Below, one piece after another: positions 1-6,826 of a DNA stretch of 48,599 nucleotides (position 1 is the stretch's first letter; every line of letters begins with the position of its first letter). The position numbers and the translations under genes are program-made. The DNA lies in contig JAFSNR010000091.1 in the NCBI GenBank assembly GCA_017443345.1, positions 1 through 48,599 of the forward strand. The letters run 5' to 3'. Below the pieces are notes generated by a model that saw nothing but the letters and a program-made list of their open reading frames with translations, was not told where the DNA came from and searched no databases. Source of the DNA: Prevotella sp. Its GTDB lineage: Bacteria > Bacteroidota > Bacteroidia > Bacteroidales > Bacteroidaceae.

Positions 1-537
1 CAACTGTTGGGGAGTGACGCAGAGGAACGAGGCGATGGCATTCAGGGGAAGATGGCGGGCGATGCCCGGGCAGCGGCGGAGCAGCAACTCGTAGCGTTCG
101 AGGGGCGTGGCGCGGTGGAGGTCGGTGTAGCGGGCACGGGCCTGACTGAGCAGGTGCTCGGCAATGAGGCAGCGCAGATCCATCGACTTCTTATCCTGAC
201 TGAACCGCTTCACCAGCTGTTCGCCGCTGACACGGATGATGCGGGTGGGTACCATCGCCTCGATCGTCGTCAGCGCTGGGCCACCGTCGAGACAGGCGGG
301 ATAGTCGCCAGCAAACTCGCCCTCGAACGAGAACCATGTGATGTGTTCCTTGTCGTCGCTGATGCCGTGAGTCACGTACTTGAAGCACCCCTCGGTGACG
401 AAGCCGAACCACCGTGCGGGGTCGCCCTCGCGCTCCAGCTGTTCGCCCTTGCGGTACTCCACCTTCTTGCCCTCGCGCTCGCAAAACTCGCGCAGCGCCT
501 TGATGTCTAATCTGTTATTGCTGAATTTTTGTTCCAT
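1..537 (-). CDS. Crp/Fnr-family transcriptional regulator, partial (3' end outside window)
   Basis: The reverse strand is open from an ATG at 537 to the window edge, giving 179 residues without a stop. Residues 20-110 look like a cyclic-nucleotide-binding (cupin) domain: an early YRKGEQLEREGD stretch, then a core with WFSFEGEFAGDYP. A helical linker follows (QARARYTDLHRATPLERYE), and the visible end (LPLNAIASFLCVTPQQL) is the start of the winged-helix reader, the usual order in Bacteroidetes Crp-like activators. The rest of the HTH lies beyond base 1. These proteins bind DNA as dimers and respond to a small ligand or redox signal; the ligand cannot be read here because Bacteroidetes members often lack the cAMP-binding residues. 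A TACCTTTG box lies about 20 bp upstream. The family call is firm, the target genes unknown. Confidence 0.85.
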   Translation of the reverse strand, partial: MEQKFSNNRLDIKALREFCEREGKKVEYRKGEQLEREGDPARWFGFVTEGCFKYVTHGISDDKEHITWFSFEGEFAGDYPACLDGGPALTTIEAMVPTRIIRVSGEQLVKRFSQDKKSMDLRCLIAEHLLSQARARYTDLHRATPLERYELLLRRCPGIARHLPLNAIASFLCVTPQQL

Positions 538-555
538 CGTCCTATAGATTTCGGG

Positions 556-565
556 TGCAAAGGTA
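556..565 (-). promoter_or_regulatory. Bacteroidetes -7 box upstream of the Crp/Fnr gene
   Basis: Read on the minus strand this is TACCTTTGCA, a match to the Bacteroidetes -7 consensus TAnnTTTG, placed about 20 bp before the ATG. No convincing TTTG -33 box is seen at the expected 19-20 bp spacing. Confidence 0.55.
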
Positions 566-640
566 CGTAAAAATATTGAGACTCTATAACAATGGGACGG
601 AACATTTTTATATAATAAATCTTATTAAAATGGGGTTCAC

Positions 641-665
641 TCACACGGGGACAGTCCCCCTGTGA
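641..665. repeat. REP-like imperfect palindrome
   Basis: A 12-bp arm (TCACACGGGGAC) faces its reverse complement across a single A, with one mismatched pair. Such GGGGACAGTCCCC-centred palindromes resemble REP elements mobilised by single-strand transposases. No transposase lies nearby. It sits between the Crp-like gene and the broken toxin-antitoxin block and could also act as a terminator-like hairpin. Confidence 0.5.
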
Positions 666-746
666 TTTCAATAATCCAATATCATGCCCAACGAAAACTG
701 GCGCTCCAGAACCTTTTTGCTAATCCTCATAATTTTCCGAGTTTTA

Positions 747-777
747 TTTGATTATTCAAAAAAAAGTCGTATCTTTG
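747..777 (+). promoter_or_regulatory. Promoter of the RelB-like antitoxin gene
   Basis: TTTG at 747-750 and TATCTTTG at 770-777 are separated by 19 bp, a good match to the Bacteroidetes -33/-7 promoter. The antitoxin ATG follows at 804. Confidence 0.75.
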
Positions 778-803
778 CCCCCGAGAACAAAAAGATAACG
801 ATT

Positions 804-1067
804 ATGACGCAGATATTAGTAACATTGAACGAGGATGCGACAACGCAGCATGTACGCAAGGCCATTGAATTGCTTCGCGGTGTGGCATCGGTCAAAGTAT
901 TCAAGGGCAACGCAGAGAAGGTGGCCGAAAAACGTCGCCAGGAGGCATACGTCAAAGAGTCGTTGACACGGGCTTTCGACGAGGTGAAGCGTGCCAGACG
1001 GGGTGAGCACAAGATGATGACCGACGAGGAGTTTATGGCTGAACTTAAAGCAGAGGGTATAGCATGA
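804..1067 (+). CDS. RelB-like antitoxin of a type II toxin-antitoxin pair
   Basis: An 87-residue protein. The longer open frame starting at 684 runs through the promoter, so the ATG at 804, 27 bp after the -7 box, is the likely start. The N-terminus (MTQILVTLNEDATTQHVRKA) could form a beta strand and helix for DNA binding. The rest is highly charged and helical, as expected for a toxin-wrapping tail, and ends in a MTDEEFMAELKAE segment. The stop overlaps the start of a downstream toxin frame (ATGA at 1064-1067), the coupling typical of relBE operons. The toxin is truncated, so this antitoxin is probably an orphan. The exact antitoxin family (RelB, ParD or Phd-like) is uncertain. Confidence 0.7.
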   Translation: MTQILVTLNEDATTQHVRKAIELLRGVASVKVFKGNAEKVAEKRRQEAYVKESLTRAFDEVKRARRGEHKMMTDEEFMAELKAEGIA

Positions 1068-1210
1068 AGGTGAAGTTCATCCCCTCTGAAGAGTTCATGC
1101 GCCAGTTTAAGCGACTGGCCAAGAAATATCCGTCGCTGGTAAGCGAGCTGTCGATTCCAACTCATACTGTGTCTGGGCTGACAGCAGAATCTTTGCGGGA
1201 AGTCCGATAG
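1064..1210 (+). pseudogene. RelE/ParE-type toxin, 3'-truncated remnant
   Basis: The frame opens at the ATG overlapping the antitoxin stop and encodes 48 residues. The first 30 (MKVKFIPSEEFMRQFKRLAK then KYPSLVSELS) match the first strand and helix of RelE-superfamily toxins, which normally reach 85-110 residues. After codon 30 the sequence changes character and ends at a TAG at 1208. The beta sheet and the catalytic residues are missing, so no ribonuclease activity is expected. The break coincides with the tail of the opposing HigA-like gene, so the two were probably joined by a deletion or rearrangement near 1150-1160. Confidence 0.75.
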
Positions 1211-1406
1211 TATTCTCTATCTTCACTGCCAATTCTGTTGTAAGAGCACGTTTCCCATTGAGCACCTCACTCAGATGTGAGGGCTGTGTGCCAAGCATCT
1301 TGGCAAATTCTTTCTGGCTAATACCACGCTCTTCAAGTTCAGGCTTGATCATCATCCCCGGATGAACTGCCATGAAAGGTGCAGGGTTTTCATTTCTTGT
1401 TGCCAT
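1107..1406 (-). CDS. HigA-family antitoxin (XRE-type HTH) with a chimeric tail
   Basis: From the ATG at 1406 (an in-frame ATG at 1418 is also possible) this encodes 99 residues. An opening FMAVHPGMMIKPELEERGIS is the signature start of HigA antitoxins, followed by a Cro/C1-type helix-turn-helix (QKEFAKMLGTQPSHLSEVLN) and the ALTTELAVKIENTIGLPAK helix. HigA proteins bind and inhibit HigB mRNA-interferase toxins and repress their own operon. Here the last 15 or so residues are read from the antisense strand of the truncated relE, so the C-terminus is not native. No intact HigB toxin lies upstream (1407-1637); at most there are short open frames. It may survive as a stand-alone regulator. Confidence 0.8.
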   Translation of the reverse strand: MATRNENPAPFMAVHPGMMIKPELEERGISQKEFAKMLGTQPSHLSEVLNGKRALTTELAVKIENTIGLPAKILLSAQTQYELESTARLPATDISWPVA

Positions 1407-1637
1407 AGTGAGTATCATCTAAACTTAAAACTGTTATTCTAATGCCGCCGTCAAACTCGCGGAAAAGTATGCGCTCCACCATTCCGTTGACAACCCTGAT
1501 GGAACTCTTGCCATTGGTTCCTGTATTTTGTGGCAAAATTACAAACAAATTCCCAAATACGGGAATTGTTTCGCTTTATTCTTCCATATTTTAACAAATA
1601 ATATACTTTTAAGAGGTTATGAACGTTTATGTCCACA

Positions 1638-2222
1638 CTACCATCCTTTAATCTGGAAACAAACTCCGATGTTGACTCCCAAACTGTGAATCAGTTTACT
1701 ACGATAATCATTCCGATTGGTATCAAACGCTTTGATAAGGTAAGTTTCATCACTCACAGAAGCCAACACTCCAATATTTGGTGTAATATGCATTTTAACT
1801 CCGATACTAGGTGATATATATAGGCTAAAGCCCTGCTTTTCCTTCGAGAGGGAGAATTTCTCATTAGTTCCTACATTCTTCGCATTGAACAGTGCGAATC
1901 CTCCAACACGAAGATTGGCATAAGGCGAAAACCGCTTGTCATGAAAGAAATAGTGTGAACTGAGGAAAACGGGAATAGCGGAAAACTTGTATTTCTGATG
2001 ATGACTATATCCAATTCCCGCTCCAATACAAAACTGCTCGTTTATGAATTTCTCATGCAAATAATTAACGGATAAACATCTGTCACCATATTCACCTATG
2101 CCCTGCTCAAAAGAGAAGTCAACGACATTCAGACATCCTCCTTCGGCATCGAAGGTGGTCTGTGCCTGCCCCGCCACCCAGACGAGGGCGAACAGCGCGG
2201 TGATGATAGTCCTCTTGTTCAT
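1638..2222 (-). CDS. Secreted outer-membrane beta-barrel-like protein
   Basis: The product is 194 residues from the ATG at 2222. An extra ATG two codons upstream is less likely, because MNKRTIITALFALVWVAGQAQ forms a clean signal peptide ending in AQA. The mature part alternates hydrophobic and polar residues with glycine-rich turns (IGAGIGYSHH, LRVGGFALFN, SPSIGVKMHI, LGVNIGVCF), the pattern of an 8-strand outer-membrane barrel. It ends in a strand plus GW rather than the usual terminal phenylalanine. Function is unknown; the general fold call is reasonable. It is a single-gene unit with its own -7 box. Confidence 0.65.
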   Translation of the reverse strand: MNKRTIITALFALVWVAGQAQTTFDAEGGCLNVVDFSFEQGIGEYGDRCLSVNYLHEKFINEQFCIGAGIGYSHHQKYKFSAIPVFLSSHYFFHDKRFSPYANLRVGGFALFNAKNVGTNEKFSLSKEKQGFSLYISPSIGVKMHITPNIGVLASVSDETYLIKAFDTNRNDYRSKLIHSLGVNIGVCFQIKGW

Positions 2223-2251
2223 AATCAATAGTTATTTGGTTTGAAATCGAT

Positions 2252-2285
2252 GGCAAAGTTATGATGAATAAGCGAACCACACAAG
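2252..2285 (-). promoter_or_regulatory. Promoter of the outer-membrane protein gene
   Basis: On the minus strand TAACTTTG lies 30 bp upstream of the ATG, and a CTTG sequence (one mismatch to TTTG) lies 20 bp further upstream. The match to the Bacteroidetes promoter is good. Confidence 0.6.
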
Positions 2286-2427
2286 GATTAAAACGAGAAA
2301 TCACCATCGGGGCCTTATCCTACAAGACGACCTACACTACGATGACGACACCATCGCCCAGGTCCTCGGCATCAAGCCCGCCTCCATCCGCACCCTTCGT
2401 TCACGAATCAAAGGGCGGGAGAGGTAA
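2272..2427 (+). pseudogene. Remnant of a helix-turn-helix regulator (C-terminal end)
   Basis: A 51-codon frame with no ATG ends at TAA 2425-2427. Its last part (YDDDTIAQVLGIKPASIRTL then RSRIKGRER) reads like the recognition half of a LuxR- or sigma-region-4-like HTH, where 'IAQxLGIKPASIRTLRSR' places the second and third helices. The upstream half carries no recognisable domain, and the promoter of the opposing gene overlaps it. The most likely reading is the leftover 3' end of a regulator gene. A chance open frame cannot be excluded. Confidence 0.35.
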
Positions 2428-2454
2428 GACGGGGGCATGATAGTGTACGCAGTA

Positions 2455-3000
2455 CTACTGTGCAAAGAGCTCGTCCAAGAAGGTATAGAAGGCGGGATCT
2501 TCGCCGACGACGACTTTGACAATCTTACCAGCCGGATCGATCACCACCTTTGTGGGGAAGCCCTCGATATTGTACTGGACGCCTAAGGTACGCAACTGCT
2601 CGTCGGGACAGCGCACTTGCAACCATGGCAGCTGGTGCTCGGCAACGGCAGCCTTCCATTTGGCCTCAGTGTCGCGACAGTCAATACCAAGAATCTCCAT
2701 CTTATCCTTATGCTTGGTATAAGCCTCCTTCATCTTGGGGATACCACGGATGCACCAGATGCACCAGGAACCCCAGAAGTCGAGCACGACATATTTGCCT
2801 CTGAGTGAGGAGAGTTTCAGCGAATTGCCTTGAAGGTCAGGCAGTTCGAAATCGGGTGCCAAGTCAGTATCAGCAGCGGCTGTCTCCATCTGCTCCGTCT
2901 TGGCAGCAAGTGTATCGGTCGTCTTCGGGCGCAGCCCACAAGAAGCCACCAGCGACACTGTCACTGACAGCAAGGCAATGATCAATAATGATTTCTTCAT
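2455..3000 (-). CDS. TlpA/ResA-like thioredoxin-fold lipoprotein
   Basis: This 181-residue protein has a lipoprotein signal (LLSVTVSLVASC, lipid-bearing Cys21), a short linker, and a redoxin domain from about residue 48. The active site is W79-C80-I-W-C83, and the cis-proline is in GFPT (P149). The fold matches TlpA/ResA-like periplasmic thiol-disulfide oxidoreductases, which reduce or rearrange disulfides in exported proteins or apocytochromes. The lipid anchor places it in the periplasm. It lies just downstream of a symporter gene on the same strand (37 bp gap) and may share its transcript. The substrate is not predictable. Confidence 0.9.
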   Translation of the reverse strand: MKKSLLIIALLSVTVSLVASCGLRPKTTDTLAAKTEQMETAAADTDLAPDFELPDLQGNSLKLSSLRGKYVVLDFWGSWCIWCIRGIPKMKEAYTKHKDKMEILGIDCRDTEAKWKAAVAEHQLPWLQVRCPDEQLRTLGVQYNIEGFPTKVVIDPAGKIVKVVVGEDPAFYTFLDELFAQ

Positions 3001-3036
3001 AATCTGTTATTCTTTATTGTATTTTGAATTTAATGA

Positions 3037-4560
3037 CTATTCGTAGCACTTGAAAATACTGTCGACTGTCTGCTGCGGTAGTTTCTTCGTCATCAGGCTG
3101 ACCAGCCACACAACGGGGAAGCCGCCGACCATGGCGATGGCACCACAGTTGATGGGATTGATGGGATTACCCAGAAGCATATTGATGACGGTGAGACCAA
3201 CACCCCAGACGAAACAGGCCCAGACGGAGGCAGTGGTGACGCCACGCCAGTAAAGACCAAGCATGAAGGGAGCCAGGAAAGCACCCGCAAGGGCTCCCCA
3301 GGAGATACCCATCAGTTGGGCGATGAACGTCGGCGGATTCAAAGCAATCATCAGTGAGATGACGATGAAGAACATGATGAGCACACGCATCACCACGACC
3401 TTACGACGCTCAATCTTCTCAGCCACAATATCGTCGATGGTACCATCCTCCACCTCACCAGGGAGTGATTTCTTGTCACGATAGATGAGGTCGAGCGTCA
3501 TCGTTGACGACGAGGTGAGCACGAGCGAGGCCAACGTTGACATGGAGGCTGAGAGCACAAGCAGTACCACGAGGGCGATGAGTACATCGGGCAGGGTGAC
3601 CAGCATGGCAGGCACAATCGAGTCGAAGGCTATCTTGCCTGTTGCCTCGTTGATCACGGGATCATAGAGACGACCGAAGCCACCCAGGAAATAACAGCCA
3701 CCAGCCACAACGAAAGCGAAGAGCGTAGAGATAATGGTACCACGTTTGATGGCGCTCTCGTCAGAGATGGAGTAGAACTTACCCACCATCTGAGGCAGTC
3801 CCATCGTACCTAATGAGGTCAGGATGACCACTCCCAGGAGTCCCCAGGGATCAGGGCCAAACCAAGAGGCGAAGCCACCATTCACGGAAGGATCGGCATC
3901 TGAGGGGATGGCAGCCAACTTATCGACAGCTGAAACCAGACCTCCCTGAGCATTGAGCACAGCCAGGATGACAGCCACGATACCGAAGAGCATGATAATG
4001 CCCTGGATGAAGTCGTTCATCGCAGTGGCCTTGTAACCACCAATGATCACATAGACAGCGGTAAGGATGGACATGATAACCACGCAATACTCGTAGGGGA
4101 TGTCGAAGCCCATCTCGAAGAGGCGTGAGATACCACTATAGACACCAGCTGTATAAGGAATCAGGAACACGAAGGCGATGACGGATGCCACCACACGGAG
4201 CCCCTGATCGCCAAAGCGCGTGCCAAAGAAGTCGGGCATGGTACGCGACTCGATATGCTGTGTCATCAGCTTCGTGCGACGGCCCAGGATGAGCCATGCC
4301 AAGAGTGAGCCGATGATGGCATTGCCGATGCCAATCCAGGCACTCGACAGACCGTATTTCCAACCGAACTGTCCGGCATAGCCCACGAAGACCACTGCCG
4401 AGAAATAAGAGGTACCGAAGGCAAAGGCCGTGAGCCAGGGACCCACAGAACGTCCGCCAAGAACAAATCCGTCAACACTTCTGGCCTGCTGGCGTGAGTA
4501 CACACCCACACCTACCATCACGACCAGGAAAATAACCGTTAAAAGAACTTTTATAATCAT
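3037..4560 (-). CDS. Sodium:solute symporter (SSS family)
   Basis: A 507-residue integral membrane protein with about 13 hydrophobic segments, the LeuT-fold architecture of the SSS family. Early motifs (SVDGFVLGGRSVGPWLTAFA, then GTSYFSAVVFVGYAGQFGWKYG) match the TM1-TM2 region of PutP/SGLT-type carriers, and a later GFGRLYDPV stretch lies after TM8. These carriers use the sodium gradient to import sugars, amino acids, organic acids or vitamins; the substrate cannot be read from the sequence. A porin gene lies 33 bp upstream on the same strand, so the pair could move one solute across the outer and then the inner membrane. Confidence 0.93.
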   Translation of the reverse strand: MIIKVLLTVIFLVVMVGVGVYSRQQARSVDGFVLGGRSVGPWLTAFAFGTSYFSAVVFVGYAGQFGWKYGLSSAWIGIGNAIIGSLLAWLILGRRTKLMTQHIESRTMPDFFGTRFGDQGLRVVASVIAFVFLIPYTAGVYSGISRLFEMGFDIPYEYCVVIMSILTAVYVIIGGYKATAMNDFIQGIIMLFGIVAVILAVLNAQGGLVSAVDKLAAIPSDADPSVNGGFASWFGPDPWGLLGVVILTSLGTMGLPQMVGKFYSISDESAIKRGTIISTLFAFVVAGGCYFLGGFGRLYDPVINEATGKIAFDSIVPAMLVTLPDVLIALVVLLVLSASMSTLASLVLTSSSTMTLDLIYRDKKSLPGEVEDGTIDDIVAEKIERRKVVVMRVLIMFFIVISLMIALNPPTFIAQLMGISWGALAGAFLAPFMLGLYWRGVTTASVWACFVWGVGLTVINMLLGNPINPINCGAIAMVGGFPVVWLVSLMTKKLPQQTVDSIFKCYE

Positions 4561-4593
4561 ATCATCTATAAACTCTAAACTATCAACTATTTA

Positions 4594-5682
4594 CTAAAAC
4601 GCTACCTGTACCTGTGCCTGCAGCCAATTGTAATCTTTGCTACTGATGTTCTCACCACAGAGACAACGGGTGTATTGAAACTGCAAACGGCACTTCTTAT
4701 AGAACCAGTACTGCAGACCGATGGTCAGGTTAGTCTGGTCCCATCCGTCCACCTTCGTATTGCGATCGAAGGTCTCGCCACTAGCTACGACGTCAAGTGC
4801 ATCGACCACAGGGATGCAGACGGTGGCATAGCCGCCACGAGAGCCAACATCACCATCCTGACCACCGAGCCACTCGGCACGGATGCTGGCAGGACGAGCC
4901 TCCTTATATTTTGCCGGTGAGTAAGCCTGAGTCTTATACTCGGCACCCACACTATAACGGTTTCGCTTATAGTTGTCGCCAACCTTGATATCAGGATTCC
5001 ATGCAGCCGTATTCACGGCACAGCCCGTACCCAGATAACCAGAGGCCACGATGCGGAAGCCCTGCATCGGACGCACCTCGAGTTTAGCGATAAAGTCTTT
5101 TTGGTTGTTAAGGTCCCTACGGTTGATTCCTTGTCCGCTCATCAGTGCTAGTTCGTAATGAAGGAATCCCTTGGCGAGGTCACCATAGACCTCTAATCCC
5201 ATGTCACGGCCATAGTTCACACCATTGAGGGGATCGGGACCTTCACCTGCCAGATAGAGCACCGCCTGAGAATAGACGTCGATGAGCTCGAGCTGTGTCG
5301 GCGACATCGGATTCTCCATCGAGTAGGAATGTTTGAACTGTCCGAGACGGACGGTCAGCTCATTGCCCTTGGTGATGCGATAATCAGTGTAGAATTCCTG
5401 GACGCAACTGGAGAAATCGTGCATAAACAGGAACGACCAGCGGTCGGTAATGCGTGCTTTTGCCCACAGCAATGTACGTTTAAGGTTATAGGCGTTGGTT
5501 TTGTTACCATTGGGATCCTGGTACGACCAGCCTCCCTGTGCATAGCCATTCAGGGTGATTCGACTCTTGAGGTCTTTCATCCAATCAGTCTTGTTACTCT
5601 CCTGTTGCCCCATAGCGGCAACGCTGCTGAACACAGCCATGACTACGGCCAGTGTCCGCCACTTGTTTGTTTTCTGTTTCAT
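4594..5682 (-). CDS. OprO/OprP-like outer-membrane porin
   Basis: The open frame reaches 5739, but the ATG at 5682 (MKQKTNKWRTLAVVMAVFSS) gives a normal signal peptide ending near AAMGQ and avoids overlapping the upstream gene. The mature protein of about 338 residues starts with RITLNGYAQGGWSYQDPNG and shows repeated amphipathic strands (VRLGQFKHSYSMENPMSP, FRIVASGYLGTG, YSVGAEYKTQ), ending in aromatic VQVAF. This matches the phosphate-selective porin O/P family, which in Bacteroidetes forms small-solute or anion channels. The substrate is unknown; the neighbouring symporter suggests a shared one. Confidence 0.8.
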   Translation of the reverse strand: MKQKTNKWRTLAVVMAVFSSVAAMGQQESNKTDWMKDLKSRITLNGYAQGGWSYQDPNGNKTNAYNLKRTLLWAKARITDRWSFLFMHDFSSCVQEFYTDYRITKGNELTVRLGQFKHSYSMENPMSPTQLELIDVYSQAVLYLAGEGPDPLNGVNYGRDMGLEVYGDLAKGFLHYELALMSGQGINRRDLNNQKDFIAKLEVRPMQGFRIVASGYLGTGCAVNTAAWNPDIKVGDNYKRNRYSVGAEYKTQAYSPAKYKEARPASIRAEWLGGQDGDVGSRGGYATVCIPVVDALDVVASGETFDRNTKVDGWDQTNLTIGLQYWFYKKCRLQFQYTRCLCGENISSKDYNWLQAQVQVAF

Positions 5683-5701
5683 TTTGTCATTGTATGATTG
5701 G

Positions 5702-6817
5702 TTATTTATTAATGATTTTGCTTTCGATACGCCGGGCACGGGTCTCTGAGGCTGCCGATAGTTTGCCTTTCAGATACGACTCGATCATCAGACCTGCCAT
5801 CGGTGCTGCCAGATCGGCACCAAAGCCACCATGTTCTACATAGACGGAGATGGCGATTTTCGGATCATTCATGGGAGCAAAGGCGATAAAGGCCGAATGG
5901 TCTTCGCCAGGATTCTCTATGGTGCCAGTCTTGCCGCAGATGGGATAGGAAGCCTTAATACAAGTGGCTGTACCCTTCTCAACAGCGAGACGCATGCCTT
6001 CGATCACAGGCGCATAGGCGGCTGGCGCCACCTTTGTCTGTCGTTTCGTGAGATAACGCTGATTCTTGGTTTCCTTATGGATATGCGGAACATAGTACCA
6101 ACCACGATTGGCAATCGTGACTGCGAGGTTACAGAGTTGGAGGGGTGTACAGGTGACATCACCCTGTCCCATGCCAGCCCACCAGATGGTCTTGCCATCC
6201 CATCCATCCTTATAGCGACGGTTCAGGTAGTCGGCTCCTGCCAGAAGTCCGCCCTGCTCGCCTGGGATATCAATGTGCATGGGACCGCCCAAACCCATCG
6301 ACTGCATATAGGAACGCCAAGTGGTAATAGCCTCATCGCGGGAGGCATACATGAAGTCGTCGTTGATCATCGAACCGAAGTTGACGATAAACCACGTGTT
6401 GCACGACTGTGCGAGGGCGTCCTTCAGATTGAGTGGTGAACGGTGCTGATGACAACCCACCTTGATATTACCATCCGTGATACCGCTGTTGCACGCCATC
6501 TTTGTATCAGGTGTGACAAAGCCTTCAGAGAGTAGGGTCAGTGCCTGGGCCGTCTTAAAGGTTGACCCTGGAGCCTGAGGTTTGCCAATGGCCTGACGCA
6601 CATCACTGCCATTAGGGGTGTTCGTTGCCAGACAGAGAATCTCGCCATTGGCAGGATTGATGGCCACGATGGCACCCGTCTTCCCCTTCAGCAAGCGTTC
6701 GCCCAACTGTTGCAGCATGGGGCGAAGGGTCAGTGGCCCGTCGGTGGGCAGACCCTGTGCCGCGAGCGTGAGACTCAGGGACAGAAGACAGATGATGGAT
6801 GTCAGTAGACGACGCAT
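5702..6817 (-). CDS. Short penicillin-binding protein (transpeptidase domain only)
   Basis: A 371-residue protein with a signal peptide (ending near LAAQG) directly followed by a transpeptidase domain. The three active-site motifs are present: S85-T-F-K88, S138-C-N140 and K296-T-G-T. It therefore resembles the catalytic half of PBP2-type enzymes, which cross-link peptidoglycan in the periplasm. A class B PBP is usually near 600 residues with a membrane anchor and an N-terminal dimerisation module; that module is absent here. A cleavable signal would make it a soluble or loosely held enzyme. The gene follows glmS by 9 bp, linking sugar-precursor synthesis with wall cross-linking in one probable transcript. 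Confidence 0.88.
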   Translation of the reverse strand: MRRLLTSIICLLSLSLTLAAQGLPTDGPLTLRPMLQQLGERLLKGKTGAIVAINPANGEILCLATNTPNGSDVRQAIGKPQAPGSTFKTAQALTLLSEGFVTPDTKMACNSGITDGNIKVGCHQHRSPLNLKDALAQSCNTWFIVNFGSMINDDFMYASRDEAITTWRSYMQSMGLGGPMHIDIPGEQGGLLAGADYLNRRYKDGWDGKTIWWAGMGQGDVTCTPLQLCNLAVTIANRGWYYVPHIHKETKNQRYLTKRQTKVAPAAYAPVIEGMRLAVEKGTATCIKASYPICGKTGTIENPGEDHSAFIAFAPMNDPKIAISVYVEHGGFGADLAAPMAGLMIESYLKGKLSAASETRARRIESKIINK

Positions 6818-6826
6818 ACAGAAAAA

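Noticed and set aside
1451-1636. A 61-codon minus-strand frame upstream of HigA, considered as HigB toxin
   Set aside because: It lacks HigB motifs and normal length; at best it is noncoding remnant DNA.
1629-1814. A 61-codon plus-strand frame
   Set aside because: It is antisense to the outer-membrane protein gene and shows no coding features.
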